A stretch of 64,000 nucleotides of DNA, taken from the NCBI RefSeq assembly GCF_002214805.1, contig NZ_CP019914.1:2294001-2358000 (forward strand), read 5' to 3'. The notes beneath the pieces were generated by a model, which had not been told where the DNA came from, searched no databases, and saw only the letters and a program-made list of their open reading frames with translations. The stretch's first letter is position 1, and every line of letters starts with the position of its first letter. A program made the translations under genes and the position numbers. Of the stretch, positions 8,586 to 17,669 are shown in pieces. This DNA comes from Brachyspira hampsonii. Its GTDB lineage: Bacteria; Spirochaetota; Brachyspiria; Brachyspirales; Brachyspiraceae.

Positions 8586-10982
8586 TTAATTATTTAAACT
8601 AACAGGTATAGAAACAAAAAAAGTTGTTATCTTAAATTGTCCATTAACACTTTTTATCACCATACTTCCGCCATGAGCTTCTACTATTCTTTTGGAAATG
8701 GCAAGTCCTATACCCACTCCATGACTTTTTGTTGTAAAGAATGGAGTAAATACTTTTTCAGCTAATTCCGGTTCTATATATGAATTAGTATTTTCCACTA
8801 TTATATCTATCATAGATTCCCTGTAAGCATTATCATCAAATATAACACTGATAATCGAATCTTCATCTCCGTTATTTATGGCATCTATAGCATTAATTAT
8901 CAGATTGGATATAACTTCATTCATTCTGTCATAATCCCATTTTACAACATCTTCTTTAGTGATTTTAGCAGCATAGAATTTAATATTTTTTCCGCTTTTT
9001 TTAATATATTCTTTTGCTAAAATAGTGAGGTACTTAATCATATCATCTATTTTTATATTTTCTACTTCCAGATTAATACTTTTAGCAAATGATAAATTCC
9101 TTCTCAAATAATTTTCTAAATTTTCTACCTCATTAGCTATTATCTGAGCATAGTTTTTAATATTTTCTTCTTTACTAACCTTAACAAGCCTATTAGCAAA
9201 TCCAGCAATAGGTACTATAAAGTTTCTAAGATTATGAGCCATAGAAGAACTCATCTCACCTATTATAGCTAAACTTTTTAAATCTAATAATGTTTTTTCT
9301 GCCGCTTTTAAGGCATTGTTATTTTTTTCTATTTCATTATAAAGATATGAATACTCTAAAGCTACCGCTGCCTGTCTTCCGAACATTTTTAAATAGTCTA
9401 AATCATCTTCCGGTATAGGCTTTCCATTATAAGAATTATCAACTACAACCATACCTATACAATTTGTTGCATTCATTATAGGTATTATAGCGAAAGGACA
9501 GTATCCGAATATATCTGTATATTTTTTTATTTGTTCTACTTCCTGATTATCTGTATTTGTTATATTGATGCTGTTCTTATTATTAAATACATCAAAGAAT
9601 AATTTGCAGTTTTCATTATTCGGTATAACAGTATTTAAGAATTTCTGATTTAAATCCCAAGAATCTTCCATGCTTCTTCTATCAAAAGAAAGCATTAATT
9701 TTTCCCTAAGGGCATATTTATCCAGCTTTTGCATATTACTCCATATCATACCGGCTTCCTGAGCATTTGTAGGAGCAACGCACATTCTTCCTCTAAATAC
9801 ATTAAATTCTTTATCATAAAGAAAAGCAAATGCCCTGTTAAAAGCAAATACATCTCCTATTGTTGCTATTGTCAGAAGTAAAAATAATATGTCTTCTGTT
9901 TTTGAACGCTCCAATAGAATATTGCTTATATCATATAATGTATTCAAACGAGACATGTGTTTCATGTTTTTTTCATTTGCTTTGCTTAATTCTACAATGT
10001 TATAATGTTCAGAAATTCTGCTCGCTATATTAGCTAGAAGCGGATTAAATAAATTAAGGTCATTTATATCAAAATCTCCAAGCGGATTAACAGCATCAGG
10101 TATTTTATCTATAACAACTATATAGCCTATGCAATTATTTTTTACAGGTATTCTATTGAATAGTACGGACCTGTTTATAATACCTTTAAATCTTTCATAA
10201 TATTTATTGTTTGCTGCATTATTTATATAGAATATGCCTTTATCCCAAAATTCTACTATATAAATATTATCATCAAACATTGAATAATCAAAATTATCCG
10301 GAAACCCATAACTAGATCTCGTATATAGTTCATTATTTTCGTTTCTAAGTCTTATAAATGCTTTATTAGCAGTAAAAATATTTGCAATATCATTTGCTAA
10401 TTGATTTAAATTATTTTCAAAATCATCAACTTCGCTTAATTTTAAGTATAATTCCCTAAGCAGTTTTAATTGTTTATCTCTTTCCTTATATGTTACGCTT
10501 TGAAGCACATTATTAGCATATACAGCAAAGTGTCCTATCACATTTTTTATTTCGTTAACTATAGAGTTATAGAATTCTATTTTATTTTCTTTATTTCTAA
10601 AAACTACAACTCCTATAGGATTGGCATAGAAAAATATAGGAAGTACAAACATAGATGAATAATTTGAAAATACTTCCATATTTGTATGATTAATATTTTC
10701 ACCTATAAAAACTTTCTGATCATATAATACATCTTTACAATGATTGGCGGATATTGGAAAATCAACTTTACATACATAGTATCTGTCAATTCCATATACG
10801 CCTCTAAGTATAAGATAATCGCCTTTAGGAAAATACACTTCTCCGCAATCAAAATTGTAATACCGGCAGGTTTTTTCTAAGAATAAATCAACAACTTGGT
10901 CTATTTCATTGGTGTTCTCTGCAAAAAGCAGTCCCATAGATAAATCCGAAAAAAAACTGTCTATAGATTTTCTCTCTTCCAT
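8586..10982 (-). CDS. Multi-GAF sensor histidine kinase (degenerate catalytic motifs)
   Basis: A 798-residue cytoplasmic protein without membrane helices. Three GAF-like sensory regions are seen (about 5-165, 185-330, 345-545), then a short coiled coil, a HisKA-like helix with the phospho-acceptor candidate in SMAHNLRN (about 581), and a C-terminal ATPase domain with N-box NEVISNLIINAIDAI (about 692) and G2 box SHGVGIGLAISKR (about 751). Two oddities: the acidic residue normally following the His is Asn, and the G1 box D-x-G-x-G reads N-T-N-S-Y. No response regulator is adjacent on this strand, so it is an orphan. It may be a weak kinase, a phosphatase or a pseudokinase. AGGAAG precedes the ATG. 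Confidence 0.85.
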   Translation of the reverse strand: MEERKSIDSFFSDLSMGLLFAENTNEIDQVVDLFLEKTCRYYNFDCGEVYFPKGDYLILRGVYGIDRYYVCKVDFPISANHCKDVLYDQKVFIGENINHTNMEVFSNYSSMFVLPIFFYANPIGVVVFRNKENKIEFYNSIVNEIKNVIGHFAVYANNVLQSVTYKERDKQLKLLRELYLKLSEVDDFENNLNQLANDIANIFTANKAFIRLRNENNELYTRSSYGFPDNFDYSMFDDNIYIVEFWDKGIFYINNAANNKYYERFKGIINRSVLFNRIPVKNNCIGYIVVIDKIPDAVNPLGDFDINDLNLFNPLLANIASRISEHYNIVELSKANEKNMKHMSRLNTLYDISNILLERSKTEDILFLLLTIATIGDVFAFNRAFAFLYDKEFNVFRGRMCVAPTNAQEAGMIWSNMQKLDKYALREKLMLSFDRRSMEDSWDLNQKFLNTVIPNNENCKLFFDVFNNKNSINITNTDNQEVEQIKKYTDIFGYCPFAIIPIMNATNCIGMVVVDNSYNGKPIPEDDLDYLKMFGRQAAVALEYSYLYNEIEKNNNALKAAEKTLLDLKSLAIIGEMSSSMAHNLRNFIVPIAGFANRLVKVSKEENIKNYAQIIANEVENLENYLRRNLSFAKSINLEVENIKIDDMIKYLTILAKEYIKKSGKNIKFYAAKITKEDVVKWDYDRMNEVISNLIINAIDAINNGDEDSIISVIFDDNAYRESMIDIIVENTNSYIEPELAEKVFTPFFTTKSHGVGIGLAISKRIVEAHGGSMVIKSVNGQFKITTFFVSIPVSLNN

Positions 10983-11018
10983 AAAATCAACTTCCTATTT
11001 TTTATCAAACACTTTTAC

Positions 11019-12446
11019 CTATAAAGCAAATATTTTTAATTCATACGGCAATATGTCTATAGTTTCTGTAATATTTTCTATTTTATTTTCAAATGATATA
11101 TCTTTTTTTATGCCGTATTCTTTTGTATCCAATTTTCTAGTTTTAGAAGTTATATTAACTATAATTAAAAGTTTCTCACTTTCATCTAAATTATATTTAT
11201 AAAACTTTCTAAAAGGATCTTTTTCTTTTTTTTCTTTATAATTTTTTTCTTGTTCATAGTATCCATAATGAGTATCGGTTTCTTTTTTCAATTTATCTAG
11301 TTTCTTTTTTTCTTCTATATCAATGGAAACTATTTTACCGCAATCAGCAAGTATAGTGTTATTTTTTATATAATTAGTGATATCTTTTATGTATTCGCTT
11401 AAATCATAGCTGATATTTTCATAATCTTTTTGATTACCGCCTACAACATTGCATCTTTTTAAGAATCCGTATTCATCACCCAAAGTTATCATCCACATAT
11501 CGCATACTATAGCTGTGAATAGGAAAGTCTGTTTTACCTGCCAAATATTTCCGTCATATTCAGAAATAAGCCTTTTTGTATCATGATTGCTTGGGAATGC
11601 TATTTGCCTGCATTTTTCTCTTGCAAGATCATACTGTTCTATAAACCATTCGCCTTCATAATCCCACCATTTGGCACTGCTTGCCACATAATCGAAACCT
11701 GCATCAATTAGCTTCTCAGTATCTTCCATAGAGCAGCCTAAACTTTCAGCAAAGAATATAACTTTATTATTTATCTGTTTAGCATTATATATTAGATATT
11801 TCCATAATTTTTTAGGGACTTTATATGCCGCATCACATCTGAATCCGCTGAATCCTAAATCTAGATTATGTTTTATTAAATCATTCCAATAATACCATAT
11901 AGGATTTAATATTTCATTATCATTAATATGCTGATTATTTTCTTTTTCTTCATTTTCTGCATTGCCGTCTTGATTATCTTTAGTATTAGCATTTTCTTCT
12001 TCGTCTTTTTCATTGGGATTCATTTTATTATTGAACACAGCTAAATCACCCCATTCAATCCATTTTCCATTATCCCAAGCCCCCGGAGACTGCAAAACTC
12101 CGTCTTTGGTTTTATACCATTCAAAATGTTCATTAACAAGATTACAGTCCTTTGATGAATGGTTAATAACTAAATCTATCATTACTTTTATTTTTTGATT
12201 ATTGCAATAGGCAAGAAAATCTTTTAACTCTTTTTCTGCGATTTCTTGTTCAGAACTAGTGAAAAAAGCAGGGTTATATTTGTAATAATATTTTGTAGCG
12301 TATAAACTTCCGCTAAATCCGGGATATGTTATAGGATTAATGTATACCCATTCAAATCCCATATTCTTAATCCTATCAATATGGCTGTACCAATTTTTTA
12401 TATGCCCTAAAAGAGGCGGAAATAAATTATATCCAGATATTTTCAT
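11019..12446 (-). CDS. GH13 family alpha-amylase-type glycosidase
   Basis: A 475-residue cytoplasmic enzyme of glycoside hydrolase family 13, acting on alpha-glucans or alpha-glucosides. The conserved regions are all present: DLVINHSS (region I), GFRCDAAYK with the Asp nucleophile (about 202), FFAESLG with the acid Glu (about 232) and FPSNHDTKR with the third Asp (about 285). A low-complexity Glu/Asn-rich insert (about 145-180) interrupts the barrel. There is no signal peptide, so the substrate is internal. The exact specificity (amylase, maltosyltransferase or debranching) cannot be read from motifs. It lies 36 bases upstream of the kinase gene on the same strand. Confidence 0.85.
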   Translation of the reverse strand: MKISGYNLFPPLLGHIKNWYSHIDRIKNMGFEWVYINPITYPGFSGSLYATKYYYKYNPAFFTSSEQEIAEKELKDFLAYCNNQKIKVMIDLVINHSSKDCNLVNEHFEWYKTKDGVLQSPGAWDNGKWIEWGDLAVFNNKMNPNEKDEEENANTKDNQDGNAENEEKENNQHINDNEILNPIWYYWNDLIKHNLDLGFSGFRCDAAYKVPKKLWKYLIYNAKQINNKVIFFAESLGCSMEDTEKLIDAGFDYVASSAKWWDYEGEWFIEQYDLAREKCRQIAFPSNHDTKRLISEYDGNIWQVKQTFLFTAIVCDMWMITLGDEYGFLKRCNVVGGNQKDYENISYDLSEYIKDITNYIKNNTILADCGKIVSIDIEEKKKLDKLKKETDTHYGYYEQEKNYKEKKEKDPFRKFYKYNLDESEKLLIIVNITSKTRKLDTKEYGIKKDISFENKIENITETIDILPYELKIFAL

Positions 12447-12612
12447 GTCTTTATTATATATAATTAAAGAAAAAAAACAACTTTTTATATATTTTTGTTA
12501 ATAAAAAACTTTATAGTAGTTTTTATTAAATATATAATATATTGTATTATATATTAATAAGTTATTATAGAAATATTTGCTTTATCATTTGTGATGAAGT
12601 TTATATATATTA

Positions 12613-12640
12613 TTGATTTTAATTTTTTCTATTATATAAT
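12613..12640 (+). promoter_or_regulatory. Sigma-70 promoter of the receiver-PilZ/thiD operon
   Basis: TTGATT (12613-12618) and TATAAT (12635-12640) are separated by 16 bases, about 38 bases before the start codon of the next gene. Confidence 0.55.
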
Positions 12641-12677
12641 GTAATAACAATATAATTAATTTTTCAGGTATAAAATT

Positions 12678-13385
12678 ATGAGAGTATTAATTTATGATTC
12701 ATCTTTACAGATAAGAGATAGTCTTATCAGTATTCTTATTACAGCAGGATATGAAGTTGTTGCTGTGAAGGATAAAAATAATATTTTGAGCATGTTTGGT
12801 AAACTTCCTTTTTCTATTGCTATTATAGAAGTTGGAGAAAATGATGCTGATATGGAGAGTATACTTGAAAAAATATATTTAGATGACAGATATCATGGTG
12901 TGCATGTTATAGTTCATGTTGCAGATCCTAGCAGGGAATTTTTTACTAAGATGATGAGAATAGGGGTTTCAGGTTTTTTATTAAAGCCTTTTAATGAAAA
13001 AGATTTTTTGAATAGATTTAATGTTTTAATAGATAAGGCAGGAGTTAAGCCTAAAAAACTAAAACATATAGTAATAAACAATTTGGATAATTTTAAATTG
13101 GTATTTAGACATGACGGAGTAAGACAGATTCTTCATGGTATGATAATAGAAATGTCTCCGGTAGGATTAAAATTTATTATGCCGCCTGAAGAAGCTAGTA
13201 TAGAAGTAGGGCATGTTATAAAGAATGCTTCTATGTCTATTAGTTCTTATAAAATAAGTTTTTCTATTAATATATTGGAAAAGATAGGAAATGAATATAT
13301 TGGTGAATTTGAGGATTTATCTGTATTTAATGCTAAATTGATATGTAAATTTATATATGATAAATACATAGAAAAATTAAAGTGA
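12678..13385 (+). CDS. Receiver-like domain fused to PilZ domain
   Basis: A 235-residue protein. Residues 1-120 have a response-regulator fold pattern, but key positions are changed: the acid pocket is Y-D-S-S instead of D-D, and the phospho-acceptor Asp position is Glu51 (AIIEVGE). The switch Lys is kept (Lys103, FLLKPF). Residues about 125-235 look like a PilZ c-di-GMP-binding domain, with FRHDGVRQ and an E-M-S-P-V-G turn standing in for the D/N-x-S-x-x-G motif. Glu in place of Asp can mimic constant phosphorylation, so the receiver is probably a protein-interaction module rather than a phosphorylation switch. Co-transcribed with thiD, 28 bases away. Confidence 0.75.
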   Translation: MRVLIYDSSLQIRDSLISILITAGYEVVAVKDKNNILSMFGKLPFSIAIIEVGENDADMESILEKIYLDDRYHGVHVIVHVADPSREFFTKMMRIGVSGFLLKPFNEKDFLNRFNVLIDKAGVKPKKLKHIVINNLDNFKLVFRHDGVRQILHGMIIEMSPVGLKFIMPPEEASIEVGHVIKNASMSISSYKISFSINILEKIGNEYIGEFEDLSVFNAKLICKFIYDKYIEKLK

Positions 13386-13413
13386 TATTATTTATTATTA
13401 CAGGAGTTTGACA

Positions 13414-14223
13414 ATGGTAAAGGCTTTGACAATAGCCGGATTTGATGGTTCCGGAGGTGCGGGTATACAGGCAGATTTGAAAACTTTTTCTGCTTTGGGC
13501 TGTTATGGAATGTGCGTACTTACTGCATTGCCTGTGCAGAATACTCAGGGTGTAAGAAGCTGCTATGAAATAGAATTAAAGGCTATAAAAGAACAATTAG
13601 AATGCATATTTGATGATATTATACCTGATGCTATAAAGATAGGAATGCTTTTTAATAGCGATATAATAAAGCTAGTTGCTGATTTTTTGGGCAGTAATGC
13701 TAAAAATATACCTATAGTAGTTGATCCTGTAATGGTAGCTAAAAGCGGAGATAGGCTTCTTTTGGAGGAGGCAGTGGACAGTTTAAAAAAATACATACTT
13801 CCTATTTCTACAATTGTAACTCCGAATATACCAGAGGCAGAGGATTTAACTCTAAAAAAAATAAAAACTGATGATGATATGATAGATGCTGCTAATGATA
13901 TACTTAATATGGGAGCAAAGAATGTTATGCTTAAAGGCGGGCATTTGGAAGGAGAGCTTTCAAGAGATTTATTTATGAGTAAAGAAAGTAAAGAGTTTTT
14001 AGATGCTTTAAGAATAGATACAAAAAATACTCATGGTACAGGATGCACTCTTTCTGCTGCAATATGCAGTTATATAGCACATGGTAAAAGTCCTCTTGAG
14101 GCTTCAAAACTAGGAAAAGAGTATTTATTTAATGCATTAAAGGCCGCCAAAACTGATAGTGTAGGAAAAGGTCATGGTCCTGTTCATCATTTTTATGAGG
14201 CTTGGACTCATTTAAGTATATAA
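13414..14223 (+). CDS. thiD: Hydroxymethylpyrimidine/phosphomethylpyrimidine kinase ThiD
   Basis: A 269-residue ribokinase-fold kinase that phosphorylates HMP and then HMP-phosphate in thiamine synthesis or salvage. Clear motifs: TIAGFDGSGGAGIQADLKTF at the N-terminus (HMP pocket), VVDPVMVAKSGDRLL, TPNIPEAE, and the catalytic anion-hole motif NTHGTGCTLSAAI near residue 210. I place the start at the ATG at 13414 because CAGGAG lies eight bases upstream; the TTG at 13408 is too close to it. No TPP riboswitch is visible upstream and no other thi gene is adjacent. Confidence 0.93.
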   Translation: MVKALTIAGFDGSGGAGIQADLKTFSALGCYGMCVLTALPVQNTQGVRSCYEIELKAIKEQLECIFDDIIPDAIKIGMLFNSDIIKLVADFLGSNAKNIPIVVDPVMVAKSGDRLLLEEAVDSLKKYILPISTIVTPNIPEAEDLTLKKIKTDDDMIDAANDILNMGAKNVMLKGGHLEGELSRDLFMSKESKEFLDALRIDTKNTHGTGCTLSAAICSYIAHGKSPLEASKLGKEYLFNALKAAKTDSVGKGHGPVHHFYEAWTHLSI

Positions 14224-14360
14224 TTTATTTATAGTATTTATATATTGGAATGCATTTTTAATAAAAATTATTAGCATTTGTTAAGTTTATTTTGCAGATA
14301 TTATTAGCTAATAAAATTTATATGATAAATAAAATAATTTTTAATATTTTTTTATTAAAT

Positions 14361-14397
14361 AAAAAAGGACTTTATATTTTTATAAAGCCCTTTTTTG
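14361..14397. terminator. Bidirectional terminator after thiD
   Basis: A-tract, then GGACTTTATA pairing with TATAAAGCCC with one mismatch, then a T-tract. It separates the convergent thiD and lipoprotein genes. Confidence 0.75.
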
Positions 14398-14409
14398 TTT
14401 GATAATTTT

Positions 14410-15171
14410 TTATTTAACTTCTTTTAATGTACCTTTCAAAGTTAAAGTGTCATTTTCAAAAGTACCCTGCAAATCTCCCTGCCAATAAGGAAGTCCGTCT
14501 TTAGCCTTATCAGTAACCATCTGAATATCAGTAAAATTTATGTCATTAGAAATTTGAGAAGTGCTTATTTTATTATTATCTAGTCCATAACCTATTTTGA
14601 ATATTCCGTTAGTATCAGATTTTAATTCATAAACCCAAGGATAAACTGTAGGTCCTCCAGCATGAGCATATCTTATGGTAATTACTCCTGTTTCATCTTT
14701 GGTAACTCCTGTTCCTGTAATCATAGGACCATTAGTTCCATCTAAAGTTTTTTGTGATACTCCGGTTCCTGTCATACCGTCAAAATTATAGGTTTTAGCA
14801 GGTGAAACTCCGTAAAGCACAAAGAATCCGAATCCTCTTTCTATTTTATTATTTGCATATTGTTTATTTTCGTATCTGTATGAGTCCCAAGATTTAGTAG
14901 CTCCTTTTGGAGTTGAAGCTCCTGTAGCAGCGTCTACTTTAGCATCAATATTGCCGTAAGTTCCTGAAACTTTTAAATATGAGTTTTGCATTAAGTTATT
15001 ATCATCATTTGCTTTTTCTCCGAATACAGCCTGAAAATCTATATCCATAGTGCCGGCTTCAGATGATGCATTATTATTTGATGTTCCTTCTTGATTTGAT
15101 GTTGTATCTGCTTTTGTACATGAAAATACTAAAACAAATATAAATAGTACTATAGGTATAATTTTTTTCAT
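14410..15171 (-). CDS. Hypothetical lipoprotein
   Basis: A 253-residue protein with a lipoprotein signal (FVLVFSC, Cys at about 18), a Ser/Asn/Thr-rich linker to about residue 45, and a beta-rich body with many Gly, Thr and Asp residues (for example DAATGASTPKGATKSWDSY and MTGTGVSQKTLDGTNG). The composition suggests a beta-barrel or beta-sandwich domain exposed in the periplasm or on the surface. I do not recognise the family. It is less Asn/Lys-biased than its neighbours but not foreign-looking. Confidence 0.75.
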   Translation of the reverse strand: MKKIIPIVLFIFVLVFSCTKADTTSNQEGTSNNNASSEAGTMDIDFQAVFGEKANDDNNLMQNSYLKVSGTYGNIDAKVDAATGASTPKGATKSWDSYRYENKQYANNKIERGFGFFVLYGVSPAKTYNFDGMTGTGVSQKTLDGTNGPMITGTGVTKDETGVITIRYAHAGGPTVYPWVYELKSDTNGIFKIGYGLDNNKISTSQISNDINFTDIQMVTDKAKDGLPYWQGDLQGTFENDTLTLKGTLKEVK

Positions 15172-15274
15172 TTTTTCTCCTTTTTTGTATTTATGATATA
15201 ATAAAATATATAGAAAATATTACAATAATAAAATGTAAATTTTTTTTATATTTGATAAATTATATAGCCAATAC

Positions 15275-15318
15275 AAAAAAGCACCTCCATTTGTAATAAA
15301 TGAAAGTGCCTTTTATAA
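15275..15318. terminator. Terminator after glyS
   Basis: GCAC..CATTT pairs with AAATG..GTGC, flanked by an A6 run on one side and TTTT on the other. On the minus strand it follows the glyS stop. Confidence 0.7.
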
Positions 15319-15337
15319 TGATTTATTTAATTATTTT

Positions 15338-17431
15338 TTATTTTACTAAACTAGAGAAATCAAGCATATTTTTAAAAATTTTATCAACTGAAGAAAGCAA
15401 AGCTATACGATTATTTTTGATTTTTTCATCGTCTACATTTACCATAATATCTTTGAAAAATTTATCCAAAGGTTCGTATAAACTAGCTAATAAGGCAAAT
15501 GTTTTTTCATATTCTCTATTTTCCATAAGTTTATTAACTTCATTTAATTTTTCTTTATATGTATTGTATAGAGATTTTTCTGCCTCTTCTTTTAATAAAG
15601 ATTCATCTAAGTTTACATCTTTAGCAGATTTAATCATATTCTTAATTCTTTTAAATACTAATAAAAGATTTGAGAATAGCTCTTCATTTTTCTTTCTGAA
15701 TGCATCAATAGCTTCTATTTTTAAGTAAGCGTCATACATATCGTCTATACCTGTAGAAAGAACACCTGCAACGGAATCTTTAGCAAAATCAATATCATTT
15801 TCAAAACGGGATTTAAAGAACTCGAATATATCTTTTACTAAATCTTCGCTTTTATTATTTCTTGCTTCTTTAGGCATAGAATTAATTGACTGTTCTATTA
15901 ATTTTTTAAGATTAACATGCTTTTTAGATTTTGTAAGTATATTAATAATACCTAAAGCCTGTCTTCTTAAAGCATTAGGGTCTTGAGAGCCTGTTGGTAT
16001 ATCTCCTACATAGAATCCGGCTGCTATATTATCCATTTTGTCAAGTATAGCTATAGCCTTACCTGTATCATTAGAAGGTATTTCATCAGCAGCAAATAAG
16101 GGTCTGTACTGTTCATTGATAGCTAAAGCAACATCGTCATTAAGATTCATAGCTTTTGCAAAATATCCGCCCATTATACCCTGAAGCTCTGGGAAATTAT
16201 AAACCATATTGCTTACTAAATCTGATTTCATATATTTAATAGCTTTAAGTATATTTTCTTTATCTTTTTCATAGCCTAAAAGTGTTATTAAAAGCTCAGA
16301 GTTTTTCTCAAGTCTTTTTACTTTATCAGCAACACTTCCAAGCTCTTTTCTAAACATAAGCATTTCAAGTCTTTCATTCATCTCGTCCATACCTTTTCTT
16401 ATATCCTCTTGGTATAAGAATCTTCCGTCTGAAAGTCTTGCTGTTAATACTCTTATATTTCCAGCTATTATCTGAGGAGTTTTAGGCTGATTAGCTGTTA
16501 TTACAAATACATTAGTTAAAGAACCGTCTTTTTTACATAATGGGAAGTATTTCTGATGCTCAATCATTTCACTTGTTAATACTTCTTTAGGTACTTCCAA
16601 GAATTTAGAATCGAATTCAGCAGTTAGTAAGTACGGCTCTTCTACCAAATCCACAACTATTTCAGATACTTTTTTCTTAGAAACAGCTTCAAATCCAAGC
16701 TCTTTTTCTATATTTTCTAATTGATTTATAATATTTTCTAATCTTTTTTCTCTTGAAACTACAACATGTTTTTCTAATAATATTTTTTCATAGTCTTTAG
16801 GATTATTAATTTCTTTAAATTCCGGTGAAAGAAGTCTATGTCCTGTTATTTTATTATTAGTTTCTATTCCTGCAACTGAAGTTTTAATGATTTCATTTCC
16901 AAATAAAGCAATCACATTTCTTATAGGGCGTACAAAAGCAAAATCTTTATTTCCCCATCTCATTTTCTTTTTAAAATCTATACTTGAAACAATACTTTCT
17001 AGTTTTTCTTCAAATAGTTTTTTGGTTTCTATGCCTTTTTTTTCTTTTTTTACGAATATATATTTTTTTCCATTTACTTCTTTTATATATGGTTTATCAA
17101 ATGATTCATTTTCATCAATATTTTTTACCGAATTAGCATCAATATTATGAGATTTCAAAAATCCTTCTCCTGCTTTTGTAGGAGTACCATCTTTAAAAGC
17201 ACTTTCAAATAAAGGTCCTCTAAATTCTATAACTTCATCTTTTGATTTTTCTTCTATATCTTCTGCTAAAATTGCTAATCTTCTTGGAGTAGTATATGAG
17301 TTAACAGAGCTGAAATTAATACCATTATTTTTTAATGTATTTTCTATTATTTTTTTAAAACTCATACTTGCCGGATATGCAAAATCTGCAGGTATCTCTT
17401 CAACCAATATTTCAATGAGTAAATCTTTCAC
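15338..17431 (-). CDS. glyS: Glycine-tRNA ligase beta subunit
   Basis: A 697-residue beta subunit of the heterotetrameric glycyl-tRNA synthetase, which binds tRNA and is needed for charging together with the alpha subunit. Characteristic phrases are LLIEILVEEIPADF at the start, YTTPRRLAIL, FRGP, GHRLLSP, an HD-like region and EQYRPLFAADEIPSN, and a C-terminal anticodon-binding helical region. The length is normal for the family. The start codon is GTG with AAGGAA upstream. The alpha subunit gene glyQ is not in the window and no partner is adjacent, which is unusual because glyQ and glyS are often paired. Confidence 0.95.
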   Translation of the reverse strand: MKDLLIEILVEEIPADFAYPASMSFKKIIENTLKNNGINFSSVNSYTTPRRLAILAEDIEEKSKDEVIEFRGPLFESAFKDGTPTKAGEGFLKSHNIDANSVKNIDENESFDKPYIKEVNGKKYIFVKKEKKGIETKKLFEEKLESIVSSIDFKKKMRWGNKDFAFVRPIRNVIALFGNEIIKTSVAGIETNNKITGHRLLSPEFKEINNPKDYEKILLEKHVVVSREKRLENIINQLENIEKELGFEAVSKKKVSEIVVDLVEEPYLLTAEFDSKFLEVPKEVLTSEMIEHQKYFPLCKKDGSLTNVFVITANQPKTPQIIAGNIRVLTARLSDGRFLYQEDIRKGMDEMNERLEMLMFRKELGSVADKVKRLEKNSELLITLLGYEKDKENILKAIKYMKSDLVSNMVYNFPELQGIMGGYFAKAMNLNDDVALAINEQYRPLFAADEIPSNDTGKAIAILDKMDNIAAGFYVGDIPTGSQDPNALRRQALGIINILTKSKKHVNLKKLIEQSINSMPKEARNNKSEDLVKDIFEFFKSRFENDIDFAKDSVAGVLSTGIDDMYDAYLKIEAIDAFRKKNEELFSNLLLVFKRIKNMIKSAKDVNLDESLLKEEAEKSLYNTYKEKLNEVNKLMENREYEKTFALLASLYEPLDKFFKDIMVNVDDEKIKNNRIALLSSVDKIFKNMLDFSSLVK

Positions 17432-17619
17432 TTTAATATTCCTTAAAATAATAATTATTAATGTCCTATATTGTATATTTATAGTATAAAAAAAACAATA
17501 TTTTTTGAATATTAATTTGCAATTTTGTTAACTATTTGTTTATTTGTAAGGTTATATTAATAAAGAATAAGAATGTTTAAAGAAAATAATCATTATTTTA
17601 CGATAATATAAATAAAGTA

Positions 17620-17648
17620 TTGATTATATATAATTAATATACTATATT
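17620..17648 (+). promoter_or_regulatory. Sigma-70 promoter of the receiver-LpxC operon
   Basis: TTGATT (17620-17625) and TATATT (17643-17648) with a 17-base spacer. Transcription would begin near 17655, which supports the ATG at 17670 over an in-frame TTG at 17655. Confidence 0.55.
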
Positions 17649-17669
17649 TGTAAATTGGAAGATTTTAAT

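Noticed and set aside
12447-12677. TPP riboswitch for thiD
   Set aside because: No THI-box-like conserved core is seen; thiD is the second gene of its operon behind the receiver-PilZ gene.
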